DNA of 64,000 nucleotides from Alphaproteobacteria bacterium (GTDB taxonomy: Bacteria > Pseudomonadota > Alphaproteobacteria > Ferrovibrionales > Ferrovibrionaceae), in NCBI GenBank assembly GCA_018336035.1, contig JAGXRD010000123.1:1-64000 (forward strand), in the 5' to 3' direction. The translations under genes were made by a program, and so were the position numbers. The stretch's first letter is position 1. Every line of letters starts with the position of its first letter. This document shows, in pieces, positions 53,532 to 63,463 of the stretch. The notes beneath the pieces were generated by a model that saw nothing but the letters and a program-made list of their open reading frames with translations, was not told the DNA's origin and ran no database searches.

Positions 53532-54876
53532 TTTCGACCTGTTTGTAATCGGCGGCGGTTCGGGCGGCGTACGCGCCGGGCGTATCTCGGGCGGTTATGG
53601 CGCCAGGGTCGCGGTGGCCGAGGAATACCGCTATGGCGGCACCTGCGTGATCCGCGGCTGCGTGCCGAAGAAGCTGCTGGTCTATGGATCGCATTTTTCC
53701 CATCAGTTTGAGGATGCTGCGGGCTTTGGCTGGACGGTCGGGGAGCGCAGCTTCGACTGGGCGACCATGATCGCCAATAAGGACAAGGAAATCGCCCGGC
53801 TCGAAGGCATCTATCGCAAGCTGTTCGAGAATGCCGGCGCGAAAACCTTCGATGGTCGCGCCACCCTGAAGGACGCGCATACCGTCCTGATCGGCGACAA
53901 GACGGTGACGGCCGACAAGATCCTGATCGCCACCGGCGGGCATCCGGTCAAGCCGGCCGTGCCCGGCGCCGAGCTGATGATCACCTCGAACGAGGCCTTC
54001 CACCTCAAGGAGCAGCCCAAGCGCATCGTGATTGTCGGCGGCGGCTATATCGCGTTGGAATTCGCCGGCATCTTCAACGGTTTCGGATCGCAGGTCACCG
54101 TGCTGTATCGCGGTGAGCAGGTGCTGCGCGGCTTCGATGAGGATATCCGCAACCATCTGGCCGGCGAGATCCGGAAGTCAGGTGTCGACCTGCGTTGCAA
54201 GACCGACCTGACCAAGATCGAAAAGCAGAATAACGGCGCGCTGCTGGTGCATCTGACCGATGGCAGCACACTTGAAGTGGATGCCGTGCTGGCTGCCACC
54301 GGCCGCAAGCCGAATACCGGCGGGCTGGGTCTTGAGGTGATCGGCGTCAACACGGATGCCGAGGGCGCCGTGGTGGTGAACGAATATTCGCGCAGCAGCG
54401 TGGAAAATATCTACGCTGTGGGTGACGTGACCAACCGCATCAATCTCACGCCGGTGGCGATCCGCGAGGGCCATTGCTTCGCCGACACGGTGTTCGGCAA
54501 CAAGCCGCGCTCGCCCGATCATGCCGATGTGCCGGCGGCCGTGTTCAGCCAGCCGCCGGTCGGCACCATCGGCCTGAGCGAGACCGATGCGCGCGCCAGA
54601 TACGGCGAGGTGGATGTCTATCGCACCAGCTTCCGTCCGCTCAAGGCGACCATTTCGGGCCGCGACGAACGCGTGATGATGAAGCTGGTGGTGGATGCGA
54701 AAACCGACCGCGTGGTCGGTGCGCATATGGTCGGCGAAGACGCCGGCGAAATCATGCAGGGCATCGCGGTCGCCATCAAGGCCGGTGCGAAGAAGGCGGA
54801 TTTCGACGCCACCATCGGCATCCATCCGACGGCAGCAGAAGAGTTCGTCACCATGCGCGAGAAGGTGAAGGCTTGA
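53518..54876 (+). CDS. gor: Glutathione-disulfide reductase
   Basis: FAD-dependent NADPH reduction of glutathione disulfide. 452 residues from ATG 53518. FAD-binding GGGSGGVRAGR, redox disulfide C-x4-C in GGTCVIRGCVPKKL, NADP-binding GGGYIALEFAGIFNGFG, and the C-terminal GIHPTAAEEFVTMR with the active-site His-Pro. The NADP loop ends with YRGEQVLRGFDED, whose arginines suggest NADPH rather than NADH. The start overlaps the PTP gene; the stop overlaps cobU (TTGA). Confidence 0.94.
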   Translation: MSQYDFDLFVIGGGSGGVRAGRISGGYGARVAVAEEYRYGGTCVIRGCVPKKLLVYGSHFSHQFEDAAGFGWTVGERSFDWATMIANKDKEIARLEGIYRKLFENAGAKTFDGRATLKDAHTVLIGDKTVTADKILIATGGHPVKPAVPGAELMITSNEAFHLKEQPKRIVIVGGGYIALEFAGIFNGFGSQVTVLYRGEQVLRGFDEDIRNHLAGEIRKSGVDLRCKTDLTKIEKQNNGALLVHLTDGSTLEVDAVLAATGRKPNTGGLGLEVIGVNTDAEGAVVVNEYSRSSVENIYAVGDVTNRINLTPVAIREGHCFADTVFGNKPRSPDHADVPAAVFSQPPVGTIGLSETDARARYGEVDVYRTSFRPLKATISGRDERVMMKLVVDAKTDRVVGAHMVGEDAGEIMQGIAVAIKAGAKKADFDATIGIHPTAAEEFVTMREKVKA

Positions 54877-55400
54877 GCCAACCCCGCAGCGACGCCCGCA
54901 TCACCTTGCTGCTGGGCGGCGCGCGGTCAGGCAAGTCGCGGCTGGCCGAACAACTGGCCGAAAAACGCTCCGGTCGGCTGGTCTATATCGCCACGGCGGA
55001 AGCCTGGGACGACGAGATGAAGGCACGTATCGCCGAGCATAAATCGCGGCGCGGCGACCGCTGGCACTGCATCGAAGCGCCGATTGCGGTGGCCGAAGTG
55101 CTGCGTGCGCTACCTGCCGATACCGGCGCGGTGCTGGTCGACTGCCTGACGCTCTGGCTCTCCAACCTGATGCATGCCGGCCGCGATATCGCCGCCGAGA
55201 CCGCCGGGTTGCTGACCGCGATCAATGCAATCAACTTCCCGGTGTTGCTGGTCTCCAACGAGGTCGGCCTGGGGATCGTGCCTGACAATAAACTCGCGCG
55301 CGACTTCCGCGATGCACAGGGCCGGCTGAACCAGGCCGCCGCTGCCGCTGCCGATCATGCGATTTTCATGGCTGCGGGACTGCCGCTCGTGCTGAAATAG
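54873..55400 (+). CDS. cobU: Adenosylcobinamide kinase / adenosylcobinamide-phosphate guanylyltransferase
   Basis: Bifunctional enzyme (CobP in aerobic nomenclature) that phosphorylates adenosylcobinamide and adds GMP. 175 residues. P-loop GGARSGKS (about 15-22), the guanylylated His region [17 protein letters not shown], and [13 protein letters not shown]. The start is TTG 54873, overlapping the gor stop as TTGA and preceded by AGAAGG; no in-frame ATG fits. First of four cob genes; cobQ starts 4 bp later. Confidence 0.94.
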   Translation: MSQPRSDARITLLLGGARSGKSRLAEQLAEKRSGRLVYIATAEAWDDEMKARIAEHKSRRGDRWHCIEAPIAVAEVLRALPADTGAVLVDCLTLWLSNLMHAGRDIAAETAGLLTAINAINFPVLLVSNEVGLGIVPDNKLARDFRDAQGRLNQAAAAAADHAIFMAAGLPLVLK

Positions 55401-55404
55401 CACG

Positions 55405-56865
55405 ATGAAACCTGCCCGCAGCCTGATGTTTCAAGGCACCGGCTCCGATGTCGGCAAATCGGTGCTGTGCGCCGGCGTGATCCGCGCGCTGGTCAAACGC
55501 GGCCATCGCGTGCTGCCGTTCAAGCCGCAGAATATGTCGAACAATGCGGCCGTCACCGCCGATGGCGGCGAGATCGGCCGCGCCCAGGCGCTGCAGGCGC
55601 GGGCGGCCGGCGTGCCGACCAGCGTGCATATGAATCCGGTGCTGCTGAAGCCGCAGGGCGACCGCACCAGCCAGATTGTCGTGCAGGGCAAAATCTATGC
55701 GCAGTCGGATGCGCGCGGCTATCTGGCGAAGAAGGCCGAACTCTGGCCCTTCGTTGCCGAAAGCTATGCCAAGCTGAAAGCCGAAGCCGATTTCGTCATC
55801 GTCGAAGGCGCGGGGTCGCCCGCTGAAGTGAACCTGCGCGCCAATGATATCGCCAATATGGGCTTTGCCACCCGCGCCGATGTGCCGGTGGTACTGGTGG
55901 GAGACATCAACCGCGGTGGCGTGATCGCCTCGCTGGTCGGCACGGCCGCGCTGCTGGAACCGGAAGAACTAGCGATGATCGCCGGTTATGTGATCAACAA
56001 GTTTCGCGGCGATGTCAGCCTGTTCGATGACGGGCTGAAGATCATCACCCAGCGCACCGGCTGGCCGAGTTTCGGCGTGCTGCCGCATCTGCCAGAGGTC
56101 GCGCGCCTGCCGGCGGAAGATGCTGTCGCGCTCGACACAGTACAAGCGAGCAGCGGCGATATCGTCATTGCGGTGCCGCAGCTGAAGCAGATCGCCAATT
56201 TCGACGACTTCGATCCGCTGAAGCAGGAACCGGGCGTGCGTCTGGTCTTCGTGCCGCCCGGCCAGACGCTGCCGCCGGAGGCGTCGCTGGTGATCCTGCC
56301 GGGCTCGAAAGCCACGATTTCCGATCTGAAATTCCTGCGTGCGCAAGGCTGGGATGTCGATCTGGCGGCGCATCTGCGTCGTGGCGGTCGCGTGCTCGGC
56401 ATCTGCGGCGGTTATCAGATGCTCGGCCGCAGCATTGCCGATCCGGGCGGCCTCGAGGGCCCGGCGGAAGCCGTCGAAGGACTTGGTCTGCTGGCGGTGG
56501 ACACCGTGCTGACCCAGGCCAAGACGCTGACCGAAACCGATGGTTTCGAGCGGTTCACCGGCGAGCAGGTGCGCGGCTACGAGATGCATGTCGGTGAGAC
56601 GCAGGGACCGGATACCGCGCGGCCGTTGCTGCGCCTGTCCGGCCGGCATGATGGCGCGGTGACGGAGGATGGCCGTATCGCCGGCTGTTATCTGCACGGA
56701 CTGTTCGGCAGCGATGCCTTCCGTGCTGCGTATCTGTCGCAGCTCAGCGGTCGCAGCATGGCGGCGCGCAATTACGAAGCCGGCGTGGACGCGGCGCTGG
56801 ACGCGCTGGCGGCCGGTATCGAGACGCATCTTGATGTGGACGCGCTGATCAGAGCAGCGCGATAA
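55405..56865 (+). CDS. cobQ: Cobyric acid synthase
   Basis: ATP-dependent amidation of four carboxylates of adenosylcobyrinic acid diamide, using glutamine. 486 residues. N-terminal synthetase P-loop [16 protein letters not shown] and the [11 protein letters not shown] stretch; C-terminal class I glutaminase with the nucleophile in [13 protein letters not shown] and His in GCYLHGLFG. No cobalamin riboswitch precedes it. The 3' end overlaps cobD by 17 bp on the opposite strand. Confidence 0.96.
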   Translation: MKPARSLMFQGTGSDVGKSVLCAGVIRALVKRGHRVLPFKPQNMSNNAAVTADGGEIGRAQALQARAAGVPTSVHMNPVLLKPQGDRTSQIVVQGKIYAQSDARGYLAKKAELWPFVAESYAKLKAEADFVIVEGAGSPAEVNLRANDIANMGFATRADVPVVLVGDINRGGVIASLVGTAALLEPEELAMIAGYVINKFRGDVSLFDDGLKIITQRTGWPSFGVLPHLPEVARLPAEDAVALDTVQASSGDIVIAVPQLKQIANFDDFDPLKQEPGVRLVFVPPGQTLPPEASLVILPGSKATISDLKFLRAQGWDVDLAAHLRRGGRVLGICGGYQMLGRSIADPGGLEGPAEAVEGLGLLAVDTVLTQAKTLTETDGFERFTGEQVRGYEMHVGETQGPDTARPLLRLSGRHDGAVTEDGRIAGCYLHGLFGSDAFRAAYLSQLSGRSMAARNYEAGVDAALDALAAGIETHLDVDALIRAAR

Positions 56866-57868
56866 GTCCGCCGGCCAGCGCGGCGCTGAACAGCAGTAAT
56901 CCGGCCATCGCATAGAGTTTCAGCGCGCGGCGGATATCGGCAGCATTTGCTTCACTGCGGCCATCGCCCATCCAGTGATCGTCCACCAGACCTTCGGCAT
57001 AGTGGCGCGGACCGGCGAGTTTCAGTCCCAGCGCGCCGGCCATCGCCGCTTCGGGCCAGCCGGCATTCGGCGAACGATGCTTGCCGGCATCGCGCTCGAT
57101 GGCGGCGAAGGCAGAGCCGGCCGAGGCTCCGGGCAGGATGGCCGCAGCCACCACAAGCAACAACGCGCTGAGCCGCGAGGCCGGCAGGTTGACCAGATCA
57201 TCCAGCCGTGCCGCCGCCCAGCCGAAAGCGCGGTAGCGATCCGACTTATGCCCGATCATGCTGTCGGCGGTGTTGATCGCCTTGTAGAGCGCGATGCCGG
57301 GCAGGCCGCCGATGGCAAGCCAGAAGGCCGGCGCCACCACGCCATCGGAGAAATTCTCGGCCAGACTCTCGATGGCGGCGCGGCTGACGCCAGCTTCGTC
57401 CAGACTTTCCGGATCGCGGCCGACGATCATCGCCACGGCGGCGCGGCCGCCCTCGAGGCCGTCCTGTTCCAGGCCGCGCGCCACGGCGATCACATGGTTC
57501 CACAGGTTGCGTGCGGCCAGCAGACTGGCGGCGAGCACGGCTTCGAGAATCCAGCCGTCAAAGGGTAGCAGATAGTGGATCATATGGCGCACAACGCTGA
57601 CGGCATACCAGACCGCGACCAGCAGCACGACCAGTGCCACGATGCCGCCGAGCCGGCGCAACGCGTCGGAGCGGGTGGGGGTGTTGAGATGGCGTTCCAG
57701 CAGCGCGATCAGCGCGCCGATCCACACCACCGGATGGCGGATCACACGATGCAGTGTATCGGGCCAGCCGAGCAGGGCTTCAAGCCCGAGGGCGACGACA
57801 AGGAGCCAGAGGTTGATTGCAGCCGGGTACACCGTAAGATCGCCGCTGATGACTGATGATTCCACCAT
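56849..57868 (-). CDS. cobD: Adenosylcobinamide-phosphate synthase
   Basis: CobD/CbiB membrane enzyme that joins aminopropanol (or its phosphate) to adenosylcobyric acid. About 339 residues with four to five membrane helices (first near [17 protein letters not shown]). Conserved stretches: [27 protein letters not shown] and [33 protein letters not shown] 57868 has AGGAG 5 bases upstream; an in-frame ATG at 57883 is possible. Divergent from cobC with overlapping start regions. Confidence 0.94.
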   Translation of the reverse strand: MVESSVISGDLTVYPAAINLWLLVVALGLEALLGWPDTLHRVIRHPVVWIGALIALLERHLNTPTRSDALRRLGGIVALVVLLVAVWYAVSVVRHMIHYLLPFDGWILEAVLAASLLAARNLWNHVIAVARGLEQDGLEGGRAAVAMIVGRDPESLDEAGVSRAAIESLAENFSDGVVAPAFWLAIGGLPGIALYKAINTADSMIGHKSDRYRAFGWAAARLDDLVNLPASRLSALLLVVAAAILPGASAGSAFAAIERDAGKHRSPNAGWPEAAMAGALGLKLAGPRHYAEGLVDDHWMGDGRSEANAADIRRALKLYAMAGLLLFSAALAGGLIALL

Positions 57869-58883
57869 GGGCGCTCCTGCCATACCCCGTCAACCGGCCC
57901 ATGGCGGCGATCTCAGCGGCCTGCGCGCGGCCTATGCCGGCAAGTGGATCGATCTCAGCACTGGCATCAATCCGTTTGCATGGCCCGTGCCTGAATTGCC
58001 AACCGACGCATGGACGCGGCTGCCGGGCCAGGACGATATGGCGGCGTTGCTGCAGGCAGCAATGAAGGCCTATGGCGCACCTGCTGACGCTGGCATCGTC
58101 GCGGTGCCGGGCACACAGGCGGCGATCCAGCTGCTGCCGCGGCTGTTCGCGCGGCCGGATGGCGTGGTGAAGATCGGTATCCTCGGCCCGACCTACAACG
58201 AACATGCGCATGTCTGGCGCTCAATGGGCCATGAGGTGATCGAAATTGACGGCGTACCGGGCAGCCTGCAGGGGCTCGATATCCTGCTCGCCGTCAACCC
58301 GAACAACCCCGATGGTCGCGGGCTGGGCCTGCCATTGCTGCGGCGCTGGCACGAAGAGCTGAGTGCGCACGGCGGCTGGCTGATCCTGGATGAAGCCTTT
58401 GCTGATGTGGCGCCTGAGCTGTCGTTCTGCAGCGAATCCGGCAAGCCTGGCCTGGTGATCCTGCGCAGCTTCGGCAAGTTCTTCGGTCTCGCCGGCTTGC
58501 GGCTCGGCTTCGTGCTGGGGCCCGAGATGGTCACCGAGGCGATCCGGATCGCGGCCGGCCCCTGGGCGGTGAGTGGCCCGGCTTTGCAGATCGGATGTGC
58601 GGCCCTCCGTGATACGGAGTGGCAAGCCGGGATGCGCGAGGAACTGCGCGCCCGCGCGCGCCGCTTCGACCAGAGCATGCGCGACCGCGACATCCATGTG
58701 CTGGGCGGCACGTCGCTGTTCCGGCTTGCGAAGATCGCCGATGCAGCGGGTTTCGCGACGGCGCTGCGCGGGCAGGGGATTCATGTGCGTGTGTTCGACT
58801 ACGAGCCGCAATGGATGCGCTTCGGCCTGCCGGCCGATGAAGCCGAATTCTGGCGGCGTTTTGATCTGGTGCTAGGCCGCTGA
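57849..58883 (+). CDS. cobC: Threonine-phosphate decarboxylase (PLP enzyme)
   Basis: Makes aminopropanol phosphate for the cobalamin side arm. Up to 344 residues, from ATG 57849 or 57867. Aminotransferase-fold class I/II: NPNNPDGRGL, LILDEAFADVAPE, and the PLP Lys in LRSFGKFFGLAGLRLGF. It resembles histidinol-phosphate aminotransferase; the gene context with cobUQD decides for CobC. The start region overlaps that of cobD, so both promoters must lie inside the neighbours. The end overlaps the AraC gene by 12 bp. Confidence 0.9.
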   Translation: MTDDSTMGAPAIPRQPAHGGDLSGLRAAYAGKWIDLSTGINPFAWPVPELPTDAWTRLPGQDDMAALLQAAMKAYGAPADAGIVAVPGTQAAIQLLPRLFARPDGVVKIGILGPTYNEHAHVWRSMGHEVIEIDGVPGSLQGLDILLAVNPNNPDGRGLGLPLLRRWHEELSAHGGWLILDEAFADVAPELSFCSESGKPGLVILRSFGKFFGLAGLRLGFVLGPEMVTEAIRIAAGPWAVSGPALQIGCAALRDTEWQAGMREELRARARRFDQSMRDRDIHVLGGTSLFRLAKIADAAGFATALRGQGIHVRVFDYEPQWMRFGLPADEAEFWRRFDLVLGR

Positions 58884-59762
58884 CCGGACCTTGCGGCGCG
58901 CCTGCTCGATCTCGCGCACCGGCGGTGCGCCATATAGACGGCCATATTCGCGCGTGAACTGCGACACGCTTTCATATCCGACCTGGTATGCCGCGAGGCT
59001 GGCAGACATGTCCTCCGAAAGCATCAGTCGTCGCGCTTCGATCAGCCGCAGCTGCTTCTGGAACTGCAGCGGCGACAGCGAGGTCACGGCGCGGAAATGC
59101 TGGTGGAAAGAGGAGGGGCTCATGCCGGCCGCCGCGGCCAGACGTTCCACCGGAATCCGCTGCGCATAGTCCGACCGCAGCACGGCGACGGCGCGGGCGA
59201 TGCGCTGGACATGGCCGTCGGGCCAGCCCAGCCGGCGGATCGCCGAACCATGGCGCCCCGCCAGCAGCCAGTAATGCATTTCGCGCAACAGTTGGTCCTT
59301 CAGGACAGGCAGGGATGACGGGCGGTCCAGCAGGCGTATCAGGCGCAAGGCCGCATCGGCCACTTCCGTATCGGTGGGATCGACGCGCACGGGCGCTTCG
59401 TCGCCGACCAGAACAGCCTTCATCTCGACGGCCAGTTCCGCGATGACGGTCAGGTCGAGTTCCAGCACCAGCGAGTAGTACGGGGCCGCGACACTGGCGC
59501 GGGTGATCTGGCTCACGATTGGCACATCGGCGGTGATCAGCAGGGAGTCGCCGGCCGCGAAGGCAAAATCCTGCAACCCCATCGTCACCTGTTTGCTACC
59601 CTGGACCACCAGGCAGACCATGGGCCGCGAGATCGCGGGCATCAATTCGCTGCGTGCCGTTGCGCGGACCATGAACAGGCCCGGGATCGGGGTCTGCGCC
59701 ATGCCAAGCGGATTGGCATGGGCATCGGCATAACGTCTGACGGCGGTGAGCAGATCGGTCAT
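58872..59762 (-). CDS. AraC-family transcriptional regulator
   Basis: 296 residues. N-terminal AraC_N cupin-like sensor domain (about 20-170: MPAISRPMVCLVVQGSKQVTMG), then two helix-turn-helix motifs at about 195-290 (VERLAAAAGMSPSSFHQHFRAVTSLSPLQFQKQLRLIEARRLML and YQVGYESVSQFTREYGRLYGAPP). This type typically activates a divergent oxidoreductase in response to a small aldehyde or redox compound. The SDR gene starts 149 bp away on the other strand and is the likely target. Confidence 0.9.
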   Translation of the reverse strand: MTDLLTAVRRYADAHANPLGMAQTPIPGLFMVRATARSELMPAISRPMVCLVVQGSKQVTMGLQDFAFAAGDSLLITADVPIVSQITRASVAAPYYSLVLELDLTVIAELAVEMKAVLVGDEAPVRVDPTDTEVADAALRLIRLLDRPSSLPVLKDQLLREMHYWLLAGRHGSAIRRLGWPDGHVQRIARAVAVLRSDYAQRIPVERLAAAAGMSPSSFHQHFRAVTSLSPLQFQKQLRLIEARRLMLSEDMSASLAAYQVGYESVSQFTREYGRLYGAPPVREIEQARRKVRSAA

Positions 59763-59910
59763 ATGGCAAGCCTAACGCGGCGCGGGCTGTCCTGCACGGA
59801 AATTTGGAGGATTAGGCAAAGAACCCCCAGCATCCGGCAACAAGGCCCGGTTTTCCGGCGCGATATTCAGCCCTGTCACAAGCACTCCCCCTCCAGGACA
59901 GGAAACAACC

Positions 59911-60666
59911 ATGAGCAAGATCACCCTGATTACCGGTGGCAGCCGCGGCCTGGGCCGCAACACCGCCCTCAGCATCGCCCGCCGCGGCGGCGACGTGATC
60001 CTCACCTATCAGAGCCGCAGCGCCGATGCCGAAGCCGTCGTGGCTGAAATCCAGGCGATGGGCCGCAAGGCGGTCGCCTTCCAGCTCGACAGCGGCAAGG
60101 TATCGGCCTTCGCGCCCTTCGCCGCGCAGCTGCGCAAGACCCTGCGTGACACCTGGTCGCGCGACACGTTCGACCATCTGGTGAACAATGCCGGCCATGG
60201 CGACTATGCCCTGTTCGCCGACACTACCGAGGCGCAGTTCGACGGGTTGATGAATGTCCACCTCAAGGGCGTCTACTTCCTGACGCAGACCCTGCTGCCG
60301 CTGATCGCCGATGGCGGCCGTATCGTCAACCTGTCCTCCGGTCTCACGCGCTTCGCCTATCCCGGCTATGCCGCCTATGCGGCGATGAAGGGCGCAGTCG
60401 AAGTGCTGACCGCCTATATGGCCAAGGAACTCGGTGCGCGCGGCATTGCCGTCAACACCGTCGCGCCGGGCGCCATCGAGACCGATTTCGGCGGCGGCGC
60501 GGTGCGCGACAATCCCGAGATCAACAAGGTTCTCGCCGGTATGACCGCGCTCGGTCGCGTGGGATTGCCGGACGATATCGGCCCGATGATTGCCAACCTG
60601 CTGTCCGACGACAACCGCTGGATCAATGCACAGCGGATCGAAGTCTCCGGTGGCCAGGCCATCTGA
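59911..60666 (+). CDS. SDR-family NAD(P)-dependent oxidoreductase
   Basis: 251 residues, classical short-chain dehydrogenase. Cofactor motif TGGSRGLG (8-15), NNAG at about 92, catalytic Ser in IVNLSSGLTR and Tyr-x3-Lys in YAAYAAMKGAVE. The C-terminal GLPDDIGPMIANLLSDDNRWINAQRIEVSGGQAI is typical. ATG 59911 has AGGAAA upstream. Substrate not predictable. Divergent from the AraC regulator, which probably controls it. Confidence 0.92.
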   Translation: MSKITLITGGSRGLGRNTALSIARRGGDVILTYQSRSADAEAVVAEIQAMGRKAVAFQLDSGKVSAFAPFAAQLRKTLRDTWSRDTFDHLVNNAGHGDYALFADTTEAQFDGLMNVHLKGVYFLTQTLLPLIADGGRIVNLSSGLTRFAYPGYAAYAAMKGAVEVLTAYMAKELGARGIAVNTVAPGAIETDFGGGAVRDNPEINKVLAGMTALGRVGLPDDIGPMIANLLSDDNRWINAQRIEVSGGQAI

Positions 60667-60678
60667 TAGCCATACCGG

Positions 60679-60711
60679 GTGCCGGCGGAGGCGACTCTGC
60701 CGGCACTTGTT
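60679..60711. terminator. Hairpin terminator between SDR and potI
   Basis: GTGCCGGC-N12-GCCGGCAC followed by TTGTT. Eight perfect base pairs; the T-run is short on the plus strand. Confidence 0.5.
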
Positions 60712-60727
60712 CCGTCATCCGCCCTGT

Positions 60728-61522
60728 TCAGTGGCGGTCGACGATGGTCCGCTTGTAAAGCAGGCTGGCGGCGATGACGAAGACGCTGACCAGCGCGATC
60801 AGCAAGGTGGAGATCGCGTTGATCTCGGGTGACACACCCAGCCGCACGGCCGAGTAAACGCGCACCGGCAGGGTGGTCGCGCCCGGTCCGTTGACGAAAG
60901 AGGCCAGCACCACATCATCCAGCGACAGCGTGAATGCCAGCAGCCATCCAGCGACCAGTGCTGGCGCCAGTGCCGGTACCGTCACCAGCAGAAAGGCGCT
61001 GACCGGACCGGCACCGAGATCGCGTGCGGCGGCTTCGATGTTGGGGTCCATGCCGACCAGCTTGGCCTGCACGATCACCAGCACGAAGGTCGCACCAAAA
61101 GTGGCATGGGTCAGCATCACCGTCAGCAGCCCGCGCTCGAGATCCAGCGAGACGAATAGCAGCAGGGTAGCGACGCCAAGGATCACCTCGGGCAGCACCA
61201 TCGGCGCCAGCATCAGGCCGGCGAAAACCTGGCGGCCGGGGAAGCGACCAAGGCGCGTGAAGGCCAGCGCGCCCAATGTGCCAACCAGCGTGGCCAGTGT
61301 GGCGGCGGCTGCGCCGATCTGCAGCGAATGCAGCGCGGCTTCCAGATAGGCCGGGCTGGAAAACAGCACGCCATACCAGTGCAGCGAAAAGCCGCCCCAG
61401 ACCGTGACCAGCTTGGAGGCGTTGAAGGAGAATACCACCACCAGCAGGATCGGCAGGTAGAGGAAGGCGAGGCCCAGCGCCAGCGCCGCGATGTTGATCG
61501 AACTCAGGCGGTTGCGATTCAT
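60728..61522 (-). CDS. potI: Polyamine-type ABC transporter permease (PotI/PotC-like)
   Basis: 264 residues, six predicted helices, with the binding-protein-dependent transport EAA loop (AAARDLGAGPVSAFLLVTVPALAPAL) that contacts the ATPase. Together with the upstream genes it forms a spermidine/putrescine-type importer. Its start overlaps the potH stop by 4 bp. Last gene of the operon. Confidence 0.9.
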   Translation of the reverse strand: MNRNRLSSINIAALALGLAFLYLPILLVVVFSFNASKLVTVWGGFSLHWYGVLFSSPAYLEAALHSLQIGAAAATLATLVGTLGALAFTRLGRFPGRQVFAGLMLAPMVLPEVILGVATLLLFVSLDLERGLLTVMLTHATFGATFVLVIVQAKLVGMDPNIEAAARDLGAGPVSAFLLVTVPALAPALVAGWLLAFTLSLDDVVLASFVNGPGATTLPVRVYSAVRLGVSPEINAISTLLIALVSVFVIAASLLYKRTIVDRH

Positions 61523-62382
61523 CGGCTGGCCTTGCCCAGTTCAAGCCGCTGCAGCGTCATCGCCGGCACCAGCAGCAGCAGCGTCAGCAGCACCGCCAGC
61601 GCGCTGGCCAGCGGCCAGTCGCGGTTGGAGAAGAACTCGGTCCACAGTGTCTGGCCCATCATGATGGTGGCCGAACCGCCGAGCAGATCCGGGATGACGA
61701 ATTCGCCCGCCATCGGGATGAACACCATCAGCCCGGCCGCGAGAATGCCCGGCCGCGCCAGCGGCACGGTGACCAGCCAGAAGACACGGATCGGCGTGGC
61801 GCCGAGATCGATGGCGGCTTCGGTCAGGCGTGGCGACTGGCCGGCGAGGCTGGCATAAATCGGCAGGATGGCGAACGGCAGGTAGCTGTAGGTCATGCCG
61901 AGCACGACACCGAAGCCGGTATTGACCAGCACCAGCGGCTGCTCGATCACACCAAGGGCCAGGAGCGCGGCATTGACCAGGCCCTCAGGCTTCAGCAGTG
62001 CGATCCAGGCATAGACGCGGATCAGGAAGGAGGTCCAGAAGGGCAGGATGATCAGCGTGAGCAGGAACGGCTGCCAGCCTTTTGGCGTCTGCGTCACGGC
62101 ACGGGCAATGGCGAGGCCGATCACGAGGCAGCAGAAAGTGGCGAGGCCGGCATAGAGCAGGCTGTTGCCGAGCGCCCGGATGTACAGCGTGTCTTCCAGC
62201 AGCAGGTTGTAATTGCTCAGGCTAGCCGCCAGTGCGCCGTCCTGAAACAGCGGTGTATAGGGCGGCTGGGCCAACTGCGCCTCGGCGAAGCTGATCTTCA
62301 GGATCAGCAGCAGCGGCACGACGACGAACACCGCCGTCCACAGCAGCGGCAGCGCCAGCAGCCCTAAATGACGGGCCCTCAC
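61519..62382 (-). CDS. potH: Polyamine-type ABC transporter permease (PotH/PotB-like)
   Basis: About 287 residues with six helices. The EAA loop is EAAIDLGATPIRVFWLVTVPLARPG. GTG 62382 overlaps the potG stop as GTGA and is preferred; an ATG at 62421 would extend it over 43 bp of potG. Pairs with PotI as the heterodimeric membrane channel. Confidence 0.9.
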   Translation of the reverse strand: MRARHLGLLALPLLWTAVFVVVPLLLILKISFAEAQLAQPPYTPLFQDGALAASLSNYNLLLEDTLYIRALGNSLLYAGLATFCCLVIGLAIARAVTQTPKGWQPFLLTLIILPFWTSFLIRVYAWIALLKPEGLVNAALLALGVIEQPLVLVNTGFGVVLGMTYSYLPFAILPIYASLAGQSPRLTEAAIDLGATPIRVFWLVTVPLARPGILAAGLMVFIPMAGEFVIPDLLGGSATIMMGQTLWTEFFSNRDWPLASALAVLLTLLLLVPAMTLQRLELGKASR

Positions 62383-63461
62383 TCCTGGCTCCGCAGCGGC
62401 ACCAGCGCATCCGACTCCCAACTGAGCCAGACCTGCTGGTCGAGTTCGAGCATCGGCTCATGCAGTGCGTTGAGTTGCGAGGCTTTCAGTATCTGGCCGT
62501 CATCCAGCCGCACGGAAATACCGGTCATGTCGCCGATATAGTCGATATCGGTGATGGTTCCGGTGGCGGCATTGGCCATGACGTCCAGCGGCTCGCGCGA
62601 AATCTCGATCTGCTCCGGCCGCAGCGACAGTTCCTGCCGGCCATTGCGGGTCGGCCGTTCGGCATCAGCGCTGTAATGCAGCCGCAGGATGCCGCTGCGC
62701 GCGGTCACCAGGCCGCCGCTGCCGCTCTCCACTGCTGCATGGAACAGGTTGGTCTCGGCCATCAGGCTGGCGACGAAACGGTCGATTGGCCGGTCGTAGA
62801 TGCGACGCGGTGCATCCAACTGGCGGAAGCGGCCATGGTCCATCACGGCGATGCGGTCGGCCAGTGCCATCGCCTCGTCATTGTCATGCGTGACGAAAAC
62901 GAAAGCGATGCCGGTGTCGCGGTTCAGCTTGCGCAATTCGGCCTGGGTCTGCTGACGCAGGCGTTTGTCCAATGCGCCAAGCGGTTCGTCGAGCAGCAGC
63001 ATGCGTGGCCGTTTCACCAGCGCACGTGCCAGTGCCACGCGCTGCTGCTGACCGCCGGACAGCTGATGCGGCTTGCGCGTCGCGAAATTTTCGATCTCCA
63101 GCATTGCCATGGCTTCGGCCGTGCGGGCGGAAATCTCCGAGGCCGGCAGACCCTCGCGGCGCAGGCCGAAGGCGATGTTGTCGCGCACGCTCAAATGCGG
63201 GAACAGCGCATAGGACTGGAACATCATGTTGACCGGCCGATGATGCGGCGGCAGGGCGGTGATGTCGCGGCCATCCAGCAGGATATGGCCGCTGTCGGGC
63301 GTTTCCAGCCCGGCGATCATGCGCAACAGAGTGGACTTGCCGCAGCCGGACGGGCCGAGCAGGACAATGGACTCGCCGCTCTCGACGTTCAGGTCGATAC
63401 TGTTGACAACGGGTTCGGCGCCAAAGGATTTACAGACGCCGGCAAGCTGAAGCAGAGGCAC
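62379..63461 (-). CDS. potG: Polyamine-type ABC transporter ATP-binding protein
   Basis: 360 residues. Walker A GPSGCGKST (36-44), signature LSGGQQQR, Walker B MLLLDEPLGALD, switch His in FVTHDNDEA. A C-terminal TOBE domain (about 270-355) fits the PotA/PotG branch of spermidine/putrescine importers, though relatives import other cationic or Fe(III) substrates. Located 2 bp after the binding-protein gene. Confidence 0.93.
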   Translation of the reverse strand: MPLLQLAGVCKSFGAEPVVNSIDLNVESGESIVLLGPSGCGKSTLLRMIAGLETPDSGHILLDGRDITALPPHHRPVNMMFQSYALFPHLSVRDNIAFGLRREGLPASEISARTAEAMAMLEIENFATRKPHQLSGGQQQRVALARALVKRPRMLLLDEPLGALDKRLRQQTQAELRKLNRDTGIAFVFVTHDNDEAMALADRIAVMDHGRFRQLDAPRRIYDRPIDRFVASLMAETNLFHAAVESGSGGLVTARSGILRLHYSADAERPTRNGRQELSLRPEQIEISREPLDVMANAATGTITDIDYIGDMTGISVRLDDGQILKASQLNALHEPMLELDQQVWLSWESDALVPLRSQE

Positions 63462-63463
63462 GC

